Positions 52,466 through 61,001 of a stretch of 64,000 bases of DNA are shown here, in pieces (within the stretch, counting starts at the first letter, position 1; each line of letters opens with the position of its first letter). Location: contig JACKAZ010000009.1 in NCBI GenBank assembly GCA_020634795.1, positions 150,595 through 214,594 on the forward strand. Reading direction: 5' to 3'. Origin of the DNA: Ardenticatenales bacterium (GTDB taxonomy: Bacteria > Chloroflexota > Anaerolineae > Ardenticatenales > Ardenticatenaceae). A program made the position numbers and the translations under genes. The notes beneath the pieces were generated by a model. The model did not search any database. It was given only the letters and a program-made list of their open reading frames with translations, and was not told where the DNA came from.

Positions 52466-52856
52466 ACGGAGAACGCAGAACGGTGAAGGGGCGGGTTCGT
52501 TTCTGGGATCGGTGGCCAAAGAGGTTGTCGTTGGCTGTGGAGGCGTTGGTGAACGCAGAACGGTGAAGAGACGGGTTCGTTTCTGGGATTGGTGGCCAAA
52601 GAGGTTGTCGTTGGCTGCGTAGGTGTTGGTGAACGCAGAGCGCAGAACCCTTCTCTTCGCTCAGGGCAGGCTCCGAACGCAGAACGGTGAAGAGACGGGT
52701 TCGTTTCTGGGATCGGTGGCTGAAGCGGGAGTCGTTGGCTTCGAAGACACTGGTGAACGCAGAACCCTAGTCCTTCGGACCGCTGCGCGACCGCTTCGCT
52801 CAGGGCAGGCTCCGAACGCAGAACGGAACGGCAACGGAGAACGGGCGCGTTAAACC
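52466..52856. repeat. 80-bp repeat array and linker before thrS
   Basis: About four 80-bp units (two with AAAGAGGTTGTCGTTGGC, one with GAAGCGGGAGTCGTTGGC) are interrupted by CTCAGGGCAGGCTCCGAACG and a CCTAGTCCTTCGGACCGCTG segment, then comes the GGGCGCGTTAAACCC linker. The same order is found inverted at 60619-60955. Confidence 0.88.
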
Positions 52857-52968
52857 CATGCACCATGCACCATGCACCATGCACCACCGCCCGTAACTCC
52901 CATACGCCAGGACTCACAAAACTCACAAAACTCATAAAACTCACAAAACTCACAAAACTCACAACCGG
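52857..52968. repeat. Heptamers and 9-bp AACTCACAA repeats before thrS
   Basis: Four ACCATGC-form heptamers, a 25-bp linker (CGTAACTCCCATACGCCAGG) and six AACTCACAA/AACTCATAA units end 15 bp before the thrS start. The 110-bp segment is matched almost exactly in reverse at 59134-59239 before rtcB. Confidence 0.9.
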
Positions 52969-52977
52969 AGCAATCTC

Positions 52978-54849
52978 GTGTCCAACCTAGTCGCAGAGAA
53001 AGATCTGTACCAAGAAGCAGAACGTTACATTCCGCGTGGCTACGATGCGGAGCTGTACAAGATTCGCCACAGCGCGGCGCATATCATGGCGCAGGCGGTG
53101 AAGGAGCGCTTCGAGCCGGATGGCCCGGTGCACGTTGCCATCGGCCCGCCGATCGAGGACGGCTTTTACTATGATTTTGAGCTGCCCCGTCAACCCCATC
53201 AGGAGGATTTGGCGTGGGTGGAACAGCGCATGGGCGAAATCATCAGGGGCAAGCATCCGTTCGAGGTGCGCGAAGTGTCGGCGGACGAAGCACGTGCCCT
53301 TTTTGCCGACGAGCCCTACAAGTTGGAATTGATCGACGGCTTGGCGGCGGGCCAAGTCGACGAATATGGCAATCCATTGCCTGCGGATGTGCAGCCGCGC
53401 ATCACGCTCTACCAGCAGGATGGCTTCGTCGATCTTTGTCGCGGGCCGCATGTGCGCCACACGGGCAAGCTGAAGGCGTCGGCGCTGAAGCTGATGAGCA
53501 TTGCGGGGGCCTACTGGCGCGGCGACGAGAACAACCCGCAACTGACGCGCATCTACGGCACGGCGTGGCGCAAGCAGTCGGAGCTGGAGGCGCATCTGGC
53601 GCTGCTGGAAGAGGCCAAGGCGCGCGACCATCGCAAGTTGGGCAAGGAGCTGGGCCTCTACGCGATCGAGCCGCAGTTGGTGGGGCAGGGGCTGATCCTC
53701 TGGATGCCCAACGGGGCCATCGTCCGCGACCAGTTGGAACGCTTCTTGAAAGAGGAGCAGTTGGCGGCGGGCTACGTGCCGGCCTACACGCCGCAGATCG
53801 GCAAGATCGACCTCTTCAAAACGAGCGGCCACTACCCTTATTATAAAGAATCGCAGTTCCCGCCGTTGGAAGATGAGGATGGCAACGCCTATCTGCTGCG
53901 CCCGATGAACTGCCCCTTCCACATCATGATCTACAAGCAGGGGATGCGCTCCTACCGCGAGCTGCCGCTGCGCATCGCCGAGTTCGGCACGGTCTACCGC
54001 TGGGAGAAAAGCGGCGAGCTGAACGGGATGACGCGCGTGCGCGGCTTCACGGTGGACGATGCCCACATGTTCGTGCGGCCCGACCAGTTGGAGCAGGAGT
54101 TCGCCGATGTGGTGGCGCTGGTGCTGAAGATTTTGCGCGCCTTCGGCCTTGAAGATTTCAAGGCGCGGGTCGGCATCCGCGATCCGCAGAGCGACAAATA
54201 TGTGGGCGACGACGCGGTCTGGGAAGCGGCCACACAGTCGATTCTGAATGCGCTGGACGGCTTCGACCTGGAATACGCGGTGGAGGAGGGCGAGGCGGCC
54301 TTCTACGGCCCCAAGCTTGATTTCGTGGTGCGGGACGTGCTGAAGCGGGAATGGCAGCTCGGCACGGTGCAGGTCGATATGAATCTGCCGGAACGGTTCG
54401 AGCTGGAATATATCGGCGAGGACAACGCGCCCCACCGCCCGATCATGATCCACCGCGCACCCTTCGGCTCGTTGGAGCGGTTCATGGGGGTGTTGATCGA
54501 GCATTTCGCGGGCGCTTTTCCGCTTTGGCTGGCGCCGCAGCAGGTGGCAATGGTGCCGATTGCCGACCGCCATGTGCCGTATGCGGAAGCAGTGGCCCAG
54601 CAGTTACGCGCTGCGGGGATGCGGGTGGCGGTCGATGACAGCAACAACCGCATGAACGCCAAGATCCGCGACGCGCAACTGCGGAAAGTGCCGTACATGC
54701 TGGTGGTGGGCGACAACGAAGCGGACGAAGGGACGGTGGCCGTGCGCTTGCGAAGCGGCGAAAATCTCGGTGCGATGGCCGTTGCCGATTTCGCGGCGAT
54801 GGCCACGCAACTGATCGCGGATCGCTCGCTGGAATTGGCGCTGGCGTAG
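52978..54849 (+). CDS. thrS: Threonine-tRNA ligase lacking the TGS domain
   Basis: A 623-residue class II synthetase. It begins almost directly with the editing domain (YKIRHSAAHIMAQAVKERF, with the zinc-like ligands HSAAH), so the N-terminal TGS domain of about 60 residues is absent. The core has RPMNCPFHIMIYK, FGTVYRWEKSGELNGMTRVRGFT and HRAPFGSLERFMGVLIEH, and the C terminus is the anticodon domain. It starts with GTG after CCGGAGC. It charges tRNA(Thr) and edits Ser-tRNA(Thr). Regulation is expected from the T-box 1.3 kb upstream. A hairpin follows its stop. Confidence 0.96.
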   Translation: MSNLVAEKDLYQEAERYIPRGYDAELYKIRHSAAHIMAQAVKERFEPDGPVHVAIGPPIEDGFYYDFELPRQPHQEDLAWVEQRMGEIIRGKHPFEVREVSADEARALFADEPYKLELIDGLAAGQVDEYGNPLPADVQPRITLYQQDGFVDLCRGPHVRHTGKLKASALKLMSIAGAYWRGDENNPQLTRIYGTAWRKQSELEAHLALLEEAKARDHRKLGKELGLYAIEPQLVGQGLILWMPNGAIVRDQLERFLKEEQLAAGYVPAYTPQIGKIDLFKTSGHYPYYKESQFPPLEDEDGNAYLLRPMNCPFHIMIYKQGMRSYRELPLRIAEFGTVYRWEKSGELNGMTRVRGFTVDDAHMFVRPDQLEQEFADVVALVLKILRAFGLEDFKARVGIRDPQSDKYVGDDAVWEAATQSILNALDGFDLEYAVEEGEAAFYGPKLDFVVRDVLKREWQLGTVQVDMNLPERFELEYIGEDNAPHRPIMIHRAPFGSLERFMGVLIEHFAGAFPLWLAPQQVAMVPIADRHVPYAEAVAQQLRAAGMRVAVDDSNNRMNAKIRDAQLRKVPYMLVVGDNEADEGTVAVRLRSGENLGAMAVADFAAMATQLIADRSLELALA

Positions 54850-54862
54850 CGAGGGTGAGCGG

Positions 54863-54905
54863 GGTGAGCGCCTGGTATATGCCAAGCGCTCACCTTGCTC
54901 TTGTT
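54863..54905 (+). terminator. Probable terminator of thrS
   Basis: A perfect 9-bp stem, GGTGAGCGC/GCGCTCACC (54863-54871 and 54886-54894), is followed by TTGCTCTTGTTG, a broken T-rich tail. Confidence 0.65.
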
Positions 54906-54959
54906 GCAATCAGTATTGAAGATGCGGCATGTTAAAAAGCAACTGAGTTGGTGATTCCT

Positions 54960-55601
54960 ATGCCCCGCCTCATCGACCTAAGCCACGCCATCACACCGCA
55001 AATGACGCTGTTCCCCGGCACGCCGGCGCCTGTCATTGCCCCCCTTGCGGCCATCGCCACGGACGGCTTTGCCGAGCAGCGGCTGACGCTGACGAGCCAC
55101 ACCGGCACCCACGTGGATGCCCCCGCGCACCTCATCGCGGGGGCGGCGACCCTCGACGTGATGCCACTGCGCCAGTTCGTTGGCCCTGCCTTGTGCATCG
55201 ACGTTCGTCACGTCGCGGATCGCCGGATCGGCACCGAGCCGCTCGCGGCCCATGCCACGTTGATCGACAAGGCCGATTTCGTCGTCTTTCACAGCGGTTG
55301 GTCGCAGCGCTGGGCCCGCGCCGACTACCTCGATGGCTTTCCATTGCTGAGCGAGGATGCCGCCCGCTGGTTGGTCGGCGCGCGGCTCAAGGGGATCGGC
55401 ATCGACATGATCTCGGTCGATGACGTGGCAAGTGCCGCGCTGCCGATCCACCAGATTCTGCTGGGCGCGGGGCTACTCATCATCGAAAATCTGACCCGCC
55501 TCGACCCACTGCCGACCGATCGTCTCTTCGAGTTTTCCTGCTTCCCGCTGCCGCTGACCCATGCCGATGGCTCGCCGGTGCGGGCGGTGGCACGGGTATA
55601 A
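54960..55601 (+). CDS. Cyclase-family metal hydrolase (kynurenine formamidase-like)
   Basis: A 213-residue protein of the cyclase/KynB family. The metal-binding signature HTGTHVDAPAH is at about residues 48-58, and the N terminus (LIDLSHAITPQMTLFPG) is typical. Members hydrolyse N-formylkynurenine or cyclic amide/ester bonds with zinc or manganese. A second conserved part is GIGIDMISVDDV. The substrate is uncertain because no tryptophan-degradation genes are nearby. The ATG at 54960 is preferred over TTG at 54948; neither has a strong ribosome-binding site. Confidence 0.87.
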   Translation: MPRLIDLSHAITPQMTLFPGTPAPVIAPLAAIATDGFAEQRLTLTSHTGTHVDAPAHLIAGAATLDVMPLRQFVGPALCIDVRHVADRRIGTEPLAAHATLIDKADFVVFHSGWSQRWARADYLDGFPLLSEDAARWLVGARLKGIGIDMISVDDVASAALPIHQILLGAGLLIIENLTRLDPLPTDRLFEFSCFPLPLTHADGSPVRAVARV

Positions 55602-55607
55602 GCGGGG

Positions 55608-57665
55608 TCAATCGGCAGAGGCCTCTCTGTTTTCCCGATGGGTGATCGCGTCGTGCGGTAAGATGCTCGTTTCTTCTTCCTCCTCTGCCCCAGCAAACAG
55701 ATCAGACAAGCGGCCCAACGGGATGAGCGGCCCGACGGAATCCCCCCGCTCATCGGTTGCCAGAACGGGTGCCAACGACGCTTCATGATAGACGAGCAGC
55801 GCAAGCGTGCAGTCAACGCATTCGGCCTCTAGCGTCCATCGGTAGAAGTCTACCACGAGCTGATCTGGCGGCCACTGGGGGGTGGGGTAGCTCCACAACT
55901 GGGGAACCGTGTCGCTCTGCATTCGCGGCTCATCGTTCGAATCGATCAGCCGCACAGAGACCTTATAAGAATCTGGCATCTGTCTATCCGCCAGCCAGTA
56001 GAGGAACAACGTGCCCTCTTTGGCGGTAACTTTCCCCTGAAGCCCGGTGAGTACCATGCCATTATCGAACGCAAGTCGGGCGGATATTGCTCCATCGGCA
56101 TGGCAGGGCACCACACAGAAGATGTCACGCGACTCGGAAAGGGAGAGGGGCACAAGACGTTGCTTGTCGTTCCGAAACTCCTCCCGTAAATGGGAATAAT
56201 CGCCGAACGGGACGTTATAGTCCATCACTAAGTAGTCCCAAGTGGCCGCAGCGGGCGCAGCAAACAGCTCTTCGACGGTCGCTGGGTTGGGGTTGGCAAA
56301 GTAGGCTTGCTGGTAGCGGGTACGGGCAGGGATGTCTGTCGCATGAAGCAGTGGATCGTTGGTGGCGACTCGCGATGGCTCTTGCATAAGCGCCATGCGG
56401 AGGAAGTGGTTCACCTCCGCCACGTGCGTCGGTGGCGGAGCCGCGTACCAATCCGTGCGTCTATCCGACTGATAGATGAAGGCGGTCGCAAGTATTAGCA
56501 GCGCAACGCTGATTTCTCCTACCCATTGCGGGATTGGAAATCGTCTTACCAGCGCATCAATGAGGAGCACCGCCAGCACGACCTGGATCCAAAGCGGCAA
56601 CAAAAGAAATCGGGGGTCGAGCCATGCCAAGGAAGTGACAGCGATCGGCACCAGCGCAATCAGGATGAGGAAGAGACGACGCGCCATCGCTTCTTTCCGA
56701 TAGAAAAGGAGCAGCGGGATCGCGACGATCCACGCCAGATGCAAGGGCAGCGGTAACAGCCGCAAGGAGGTAAAGGCGGTCTGCAACTGACCACCCCAGT
56801 GCGTGATGAACCGTACTGGGTCGATAGAGACAACCCCTAGGAGTCCGATATCCTCTTCGACCTTATTCCAGTTGTTTACCCAATCCGATTCCCCGTACAG
56901 ACCAAACCATACATTTTTGGCCTGCTCGTTGTAAAATGGGGTATGGTGGACCAGCAGGCTGGGGAGCCATTGGACTGACGTGATGATCAGAAAAGTCAGC
57001 AACAACCCGCCGATCGCCTTCGCCATTTCCGGTACACGCTTCCGATAGCATAGCAACAAATAGCCGAGAAAGATGGGCAACAACAGCAAGGATGTGTACC
57101 GCGTCAGGTACGCAAGCGCCAAAAATAGACCGCTTAGAAAGAGCCATGGGGCTGAAAATGAACGATGATCATTGTTGCTAGACGTGGCATGCCACAACGC
57201 GACGACGCTGACAGCCTGTAATCCCGCTGCCAACATGTCGTTGCCTTCAATGGCCGCGTAATTGAGAAAGGCAACATTCGCCAATAAGGCAATCGCGCCA
57301 ACCACTGCCAGCGCGCGCCGGCGACTGATCAGGAGGATGAAGGCATAACAACTGCTCAAGAGCAGGGCACCGCCTAGCCAACTCAGCCACTGACCGATTC
57401 GAAGCACATCCCATCCCCATCGACTCCCCCAACAGAGCAAAAGAGGATACCCCATTGGATAAAGGCCGTTGACTAAAGTCGTTGGATCGGCCCATCGGAC
57501 GTTACATCCCACGTCGATGTGGTACCAAAAGTCTAAGTTGGCGATTGTCTGGCGCGGGCCGATATAGCGGTAGACGACGGCTGAATAGACAACAAGAATC
57601 ACCACTAAGGGGATCACCCCCACGACCTTCTCAATTGCTGGCTTATCCCTCCAACTTATCTTCAT
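55608..57665 (-). CDS. GT-C-type membrane glycosyltransferase (GT39/ArnT-like)
   Basis: A 685-residue protein. About eleven membrane helices fill residues 14-410; the first outer loop carries an acidic motif (NLDFWYHIDVG) of the kind used by GT-C enzymes, and YLTRYTSLLLLP resembles the PMT_2 superfamily. A soluble C-terminal domain of about 270 residues follows, mostly strand-rich. GT-C enzymes take sugars from polyprenyl-phosphate donors. The gene is convergent with the cyclase gene, only a few bases apart. Acceptor unknown. Confidence 0.75.
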   Translation of the reverse strand: MKISWRDKPAIEKVVGVIPLVVILVVYSAVVYRYIGPRQTIANLDFWYHIDVGCNVRWADPTTLVNGLYPMGYPLLLCWGSRWGWDVLRIGQWLSWLGGALLLSSCYAFILLISRRRALAVVGAIALLANVAFLNYAAIEGNDMLAAGLQAVSVVALWHATSSNNDHRSFSAPWLFLSGLFLALAYLTRYTSLLLLPIFLGYLLLCYRKRVPEMAKAIGGLLLTFLIITSVQWLPSLLVHHTPFYNEQAKNVWFGLYGESDWVNNWNKVEEDIGLLGVVSIDPVRFITHWGGQLQTAFTSLRLLPLPLHLAWIVAIPLLLFYRKEAMARRLFLILIALVPIAVTSLAWLDPRFLLLPLWIQVVLAVLLIDALVRRFPIPQWVGEISVALLILATAFIYQSDRRTDWYAAPPPTHVAEVNHFLRMALMQEPSRVATNDPLLHATDIPARTRYQQAYFANPNPATVEELFAAPAAATWDYLVMDYNVPFGDYSHLREEFRNDKQRLVPLSLSESRDIFCVVPCHADGAISARLAFDNGMVLTGLQGKVTAKEGTLFLYWLADRQMPDSYKVSVRLIDSNDEPRMQSDTVPQLWSYPTPQWPPDQLVVDFYRWTLEAECVDCTLALLVYHEASLAPVLATDERGDSVGPLIPLGRLSDLFAGAEEEEETSILPHDAITHRENREASAD

Positions 57666-57787
57666 GCCCCACTTCCCCGTTGGTCGAACGGCACCTTTGC
57701 ATCAGCCATCTGTCGCTTAACGTCGCCCTCCGCCTCCCCTGACTGCACACCCCTTGCTGTGTCCGCTTTGATGCCGCCCTCGGCGCC

Positions 57788-59068
57788 TCAATCCTTGTAG
57801 GGATCGAAGTCGGTCGGGGCCGCCATCGCGACGCCGATCGGCGTGAGGGTGTGCAGGATGCGAATCGTGTCACTGTGATAGTCGAGCACTTCCGGCAGCC
57901 GCTTGTAGCAGTGGGGCGATTCGTCGACCCCCGCCCCGCGCAGCTCGACGCCGCGCCCGTTCACCCAGTCCATCATCATGGCGTGGCTCACCGCCCCTTC
58001 CGAAAGCTGCACCCAGCGCTTGCTCAGCGTGGGATGAGCACAGCGCGGGCAGCGGCCATTCTCCGGCTTGTGCGTGCCCTCGGGCTGCAGCCAGTCGCAG
58101 TCGCGGTTGTTGCAGGCCCACCGTTTGCGTTTGCGCCCCGTCGCCGCCGTGCGTGACATCACGCGCCCCGCGCCGTGTACCGTCGAGTAAAGCGCCACCT
58201 TGCTCGCCTCAGAATCCACGCCCTCCAGAATGACAGAGATGTCGCCCATGGAGCCACCCACAAAGCCGCGCTGACCGGGGAAGGCGGGCGTGGCCCCTTT
58301 GCGCACCACCCACAGCTCGCGGCCCTCGTGTGCCTCGCGCCAGGCAAAGTTGTGGTGGTTGTGAACCTCTTCCAAAATGGTCGTCCCGAGCAACTCCGCC
58401 ACACGGTTGCAGACCCAGTCGCGCCCCGCGTAGGCGTAGCGGCCCGCCAGTGTCATGCAGGCGATGTACTCTTGACCGAGTTGCTCGTCGTCGCGCAGCA
58501 GCACGGGGTCGTCGCTGCCGCGCCGCGCCCCGCCCGCTGCCATGAAGTGGCTGGCCAGCGTGTGGCCCAAGCCACGCGAGCCAAAATGGACCCCGCACCA
58601 AAGGCGATCCTGCTCGTCGATGAAGAGATCGACGTAGTGGTTGCCACTGCCCACCGTGCCGAGCTGCGCCCGTGCCTTGTCCTTCACCTCGCGCGCCACA
58701 TCGATCTGCCACGCCGGATCGTCGTAGAAAAGCGCGTGGTCGACATCCTCTTGGTTTTTACGGCCCACGCCGAAGGAAAGGCTCTGATTGATCAAATCCA
58801 TGATCGGCTTGATCTCACGTTGCACCTCGGCGGCATCGGCATCGAGCAAGACCGCCTTGTTGCCACAGGCGATGTCGTAGCCCACGCCGGACGGGCTGAT
58901 CAGCCCCTCGTAGGCAATCACGCCGCCGATCGGCACCGTGTAGCCGAGGTGATGATCGGCCATCAGTGCCACCTGTTCGGCATCCTTCTGGCAGTTCACG
59001 ATCTGGTCGACCGCATTTTGTTGCGGCTCACCAAACACAGGCACATTGTCGATCAGTTGGTAACTCAT
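57788..59068 (-). CDS. rtcB: RNA ligase RtcB with a zinc-ribbon insertion
   Basis: A 426-residue RtcB, the enzyme that joins 2',3'-cyclic phosphate or 3'-phosphate ends to 5'-OH ends using GTP and manganese. Motifs: DIACGNKAVL (metal Cys), GSGNHYVDLF, VHFGSRGLGH and the guanylylated His in TVHGAGR. Right after that motif comes an insertion of about 40 residues, WACNNRDCDW...CPRCAHP, four cysteines in a zinc-ribbon pattern, before the C-terminal EVLDYHSDTIRI. This insertion is unusual. No RtcA or archease gene is adjacent. Its leader is a repeat block. Confidence 0.93.
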   Translation of the reverse strand: MSYQLIDNVPVFGEPQQNAVDQIVNCQKDAEQVALMADHHLGYTVPIGGVIAYEGLISPSGVGYDIACGNKAVLLDADAAEVQREIKPIMDLINQSLSFGVGRKNQEDVDHALFYDDPAWQIDVAREVKDKARAQLGTVGSGNHYVDLFIDEQDRLWCGVHFGSRGLGHTLASHFMAAGGARRGSDDPVLLRDDEQLGQEYIACMTLAGRYAYAGRDWVCNRVAELLGTTILEEVHNHHNFAWREAHEGRELWVVRKGATPAFPGQRGFVGGSMGDISVILEGVDSEASKVALYSTVHGAGRVMSRTAATGRKRKRWACNNRDCDWLQPEGTHKPENGRCPRCAHPTLSKRWVQLSEGAVSHAMMMDWVNGRGVELRGAGVDESPHCYKRLPEVLDYHSDTIRILHTLTPIGVAMAAPTDFDPYKD

Positions 59069-59133
59069 GGGGGCCTTCTGACGTGGGTGGTGGCTTCGGC
59101 GGTGGGGGGAGTGGGTTCCGCTAGGATGTACGG

Positions 59134-59239
59134 GTTTGTGAGTTTTGTGAGTTTTGTGAGTTTTGTGAGTTTTATGAGTTTTGTGAGTTTTGTGAGTCCT
59201 GGCGTATGGGAGTTACGGGCGGTGGGGCATGGTGCATGG
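59134..59239. repeat. 9-bp repeats and heptamers before rtcB (inverse of the thrS leader)
   Basis: Seven GAGTTTTGT-type 9-bp units (59134-59198), the linker CCTGGCGTATGGGAGTTACG and heptamers (59227-59239), the last cut by the insertion sequence. Read on the minus strand this equals the block before thrS. Confidence 0.92.
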
Positions 59240-59299
59240 TGACCCGTCCTGAATAAGATTGACAAAGAATGCCCCCATCACCATTAAGGACAGGTCAAG

Positions 59300-59650
59300 A
59301 TGAAAACCAAAATACCTCGCTATAGCCAAGCCTTCAAACGGCAGGTCGTCAGTGAATATGAAGCAGGCGCAAGTTGCCGTCACCTCCAGCAGAAGTATGG
59401 CATCGGCGGCTCCGACACCATCAACCGCTGGGTGCGCCAATTCAGCCGTCAAGGCTTACGCCAAGAACTCATGCGCATCCAACGTCCGGATGAACGCCAT
59501 CAAATCAAGCTCGCCCAAGAGCGTATCCAACGCCTCGAGCAAGCCGTCAGCCAACTGGCGCTGGACAAAATCTTGCTCCAAGCCGAGTTGGCTGAAGCCG
59601 AAACTTTGCTCGGTAGCCCGCTCCAAACAAAGATCGGCCGCAGATCATGA
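59300..59650 (+). CDS. IS3-family transposase OrfA, copy 2
   Basis: A 116-residue protein, same sequence as copy 1. It has an N-terminal helix-turn-helix for binding the element ends and a C-terminal coiled-coil-like helix (RIQRLEQAVSQLALDKILLQ). The ATG follows AAGGACAGG. Its TGA stop overlaps the ATG of orfB, which suggests coupled translation in place of the -1 frameshift seen in many IS3 elements. Confidence 0.95.
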   Translation: MKTKIPRYSQAFKRQVVSEYEAGASCRHLQQKYGIGGSDTINRWVRQFSRQGLRQELMRIQRPDERHQIKLAQERIQRLEQAVSQLALDKILLQAELAEAETLLGSPLQTKIGRRS

Positions 59651-60537
59651 AGCACGCCATGGATAATCCCCTCCGCCAGCACTATGCCATCAGCCAGCAG
59701 CAATTGCTCGCCGCGCTGGGCATCAGTCGCCAAGCCTACCATCAACAGCGCCAACGCCAACAACGCCGCGCCGCCCGCGAAGCGCTGGCGCTGGAGATCG
59801 TGCGCCAAATCCGCCAGCACCACCCGCGCATGGGCACGCGCAAGCTGCACCATCTGCTCAAGGAACGCCACTGCGCCATCGGGCGCGACCGCCTCTTCCG
59901 CCTGCTCAGCGAGCATGAGCTGCTGATTCAGCCTAAACGCAGCTATCGGCGCACGACCTACGCCGGTCTGTACCGCTGGCCCAATCTGCTGCCCGCGCTG
60001 CGTCTTGAGCGCGTCGGCCAACTGTGGGTCGCCGACATCACCTACCTCGCCACCGCAGACGGCTTCGCCTACTTGGCGCTGGTGACCGACGCCTACTCGC
60101 GCTACATCGTGGGCTACGATCTGTGTGCGAGTCTGGCCCTGGAAGGCGCCCAGCGCGCCCTGCAGATGGCGCTTGACCACGCGCAGCATCCGCGGCAAGG
60201 CCTGATCCATCACAGCGATCATGGCGTGCAGTACACCGCGCGGCCCTACACCGATCTGTTGCAGGCCCATGGCCTGCGGCCCAGCATGGGCGCGGTGGGC
60301 AACGCGTATGATAATGCCTTGGCCGAGCGCGTCAATGGCATCCTCAAGCTCGAATACCTGCTGGATCAACAGTTCAGCGACTTGCGCCATGCCGAGCAGA
60401 CGGTGGGGCAAAGCATCTGGCTCTACAACCACGAACGACCCCATCTCAACCTCGACATGCAGCGCCCGGCGCAGGTACATTATGCCCCAGCTATCCCTTC
60501 CTTAAAGCAGCCGTTGGCTCAACGCACTACGGCTTGA
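59647..60537 (+). CDS. IS3-family transposase OrfB (DDE integrase), copy 2
   Basis: A 296-residue protein. An N-terminal HTH_21-like region (HPRMGTRKLHHLLKE) precedes an rve integrase core with the catalytic triad Asp130 (WVADITY), Asp191 (HHSDHGVQY) and Glu227 (YDNALAERVNG); 35 residues separate the second Asp from the Glu, the DD35E spacing of the family. It catalyses excision and integration. It is intact, unlike the orfB of copy 1. Confidence 0.96.
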   Translation: MKHAMDNPLRQHYAISQQQLLAALGISRQAYHQQRQRQQRRAAREALALEIVRQIRQHHPRMGTRKLHHLLKERHCAIGRDRLFRLLSEHELLIQPKRSYRRTTYAGLYRWPNLLPALRLERVGQLWVADITYLATADGFAYLALVTDAYSRYIVGYDLCASLALEGAQRALQMALDHAQHPRQGLIHHSDHGVQYTARPYTDLLQAHGLRPSMGAVGNAYDNALAERVNGILKLEYLLDQQFSDLRHAEQTVGQSIWLYNHERPHLNLDMQRPAQVHYAPAIPSLKQPLAQRTTA

Positions 60538-60607
60538 GGCCCGTTGCTAACTTTCCATAATCCAGCTTGTGCGCCCTTTTTTTGTCAACGTATTTCAGGA
60601 CTTGACA

Positions 60608-60960
60608 TGGTGCATGGGTTTAACGCGCCCGTTCTCCGTTGCCGTTCCGTTCTGCGTTCGGAGCCTGCCCTGAGCGAAGCGTTCGCGCAGCGGTCCGAAG
60701 GACTAGGGTTCTGCGTTCACCAGCGCCGCCACAGCCAACGACAACCTCTTTGGCCACCCATCCCAGAAACGAACCCGTCTCTTCACCGTTCTGCGTTCAC
60801 CAGCGCCGCCGAAGCCAACGACTCCCGCTTCGGCCACCGATCCCAGAAACGAACCCGTCTCTTCTGCGTTCTGCGTTAATTGCTCTGCGTTCACCAGCGC
60901 CTCCACAGCCAACGTCAACCTCTTCGGCCACCGATCCCAGTGGCTACAGAGCATCAGGGA
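60608..60960. repeat. Heptamer remainder, linker and 80-bp array beyond IS copy 2
   Basis: It continues the block cut by the insertion: GGTGCATGG, the linker GGGTTTAACGCGCCCG, GAGCCTGCCCTGAGCGAAGCG with a GGTCCGAAGGACTAGGG segment, then about three 80-bp units of the thrS subtype. It is the inverted counterpart of 52466-52856. Confidence 0.9.
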
Positions 60961-61001
60961 AGGCTAATCATGGTGGTCATGTACAAATCTCTCTCTGCTC
61001 T

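Larger units (their letters stand above)
59240..60607 (+). mobile_element. IS3-family insertion sequence, copy 2 (intact)
   Basis: A 1368-bp element with the same TG/CA ends and 27-bp imperfect inverted repeats as copy 1. It is flanked by TGG at 59237-59239 and 60608-60610 and inserted at the same base of the heptamer GGTGCATGG. Both orfA and orfB are open, so this copy could be active. Confidence 0.96.

Noticed and set aside
51716..52850. CRISPR array
   Set aside because: Units are contiguous 80-bp satellites without unique spacers of constant length, and no cas genes are present.
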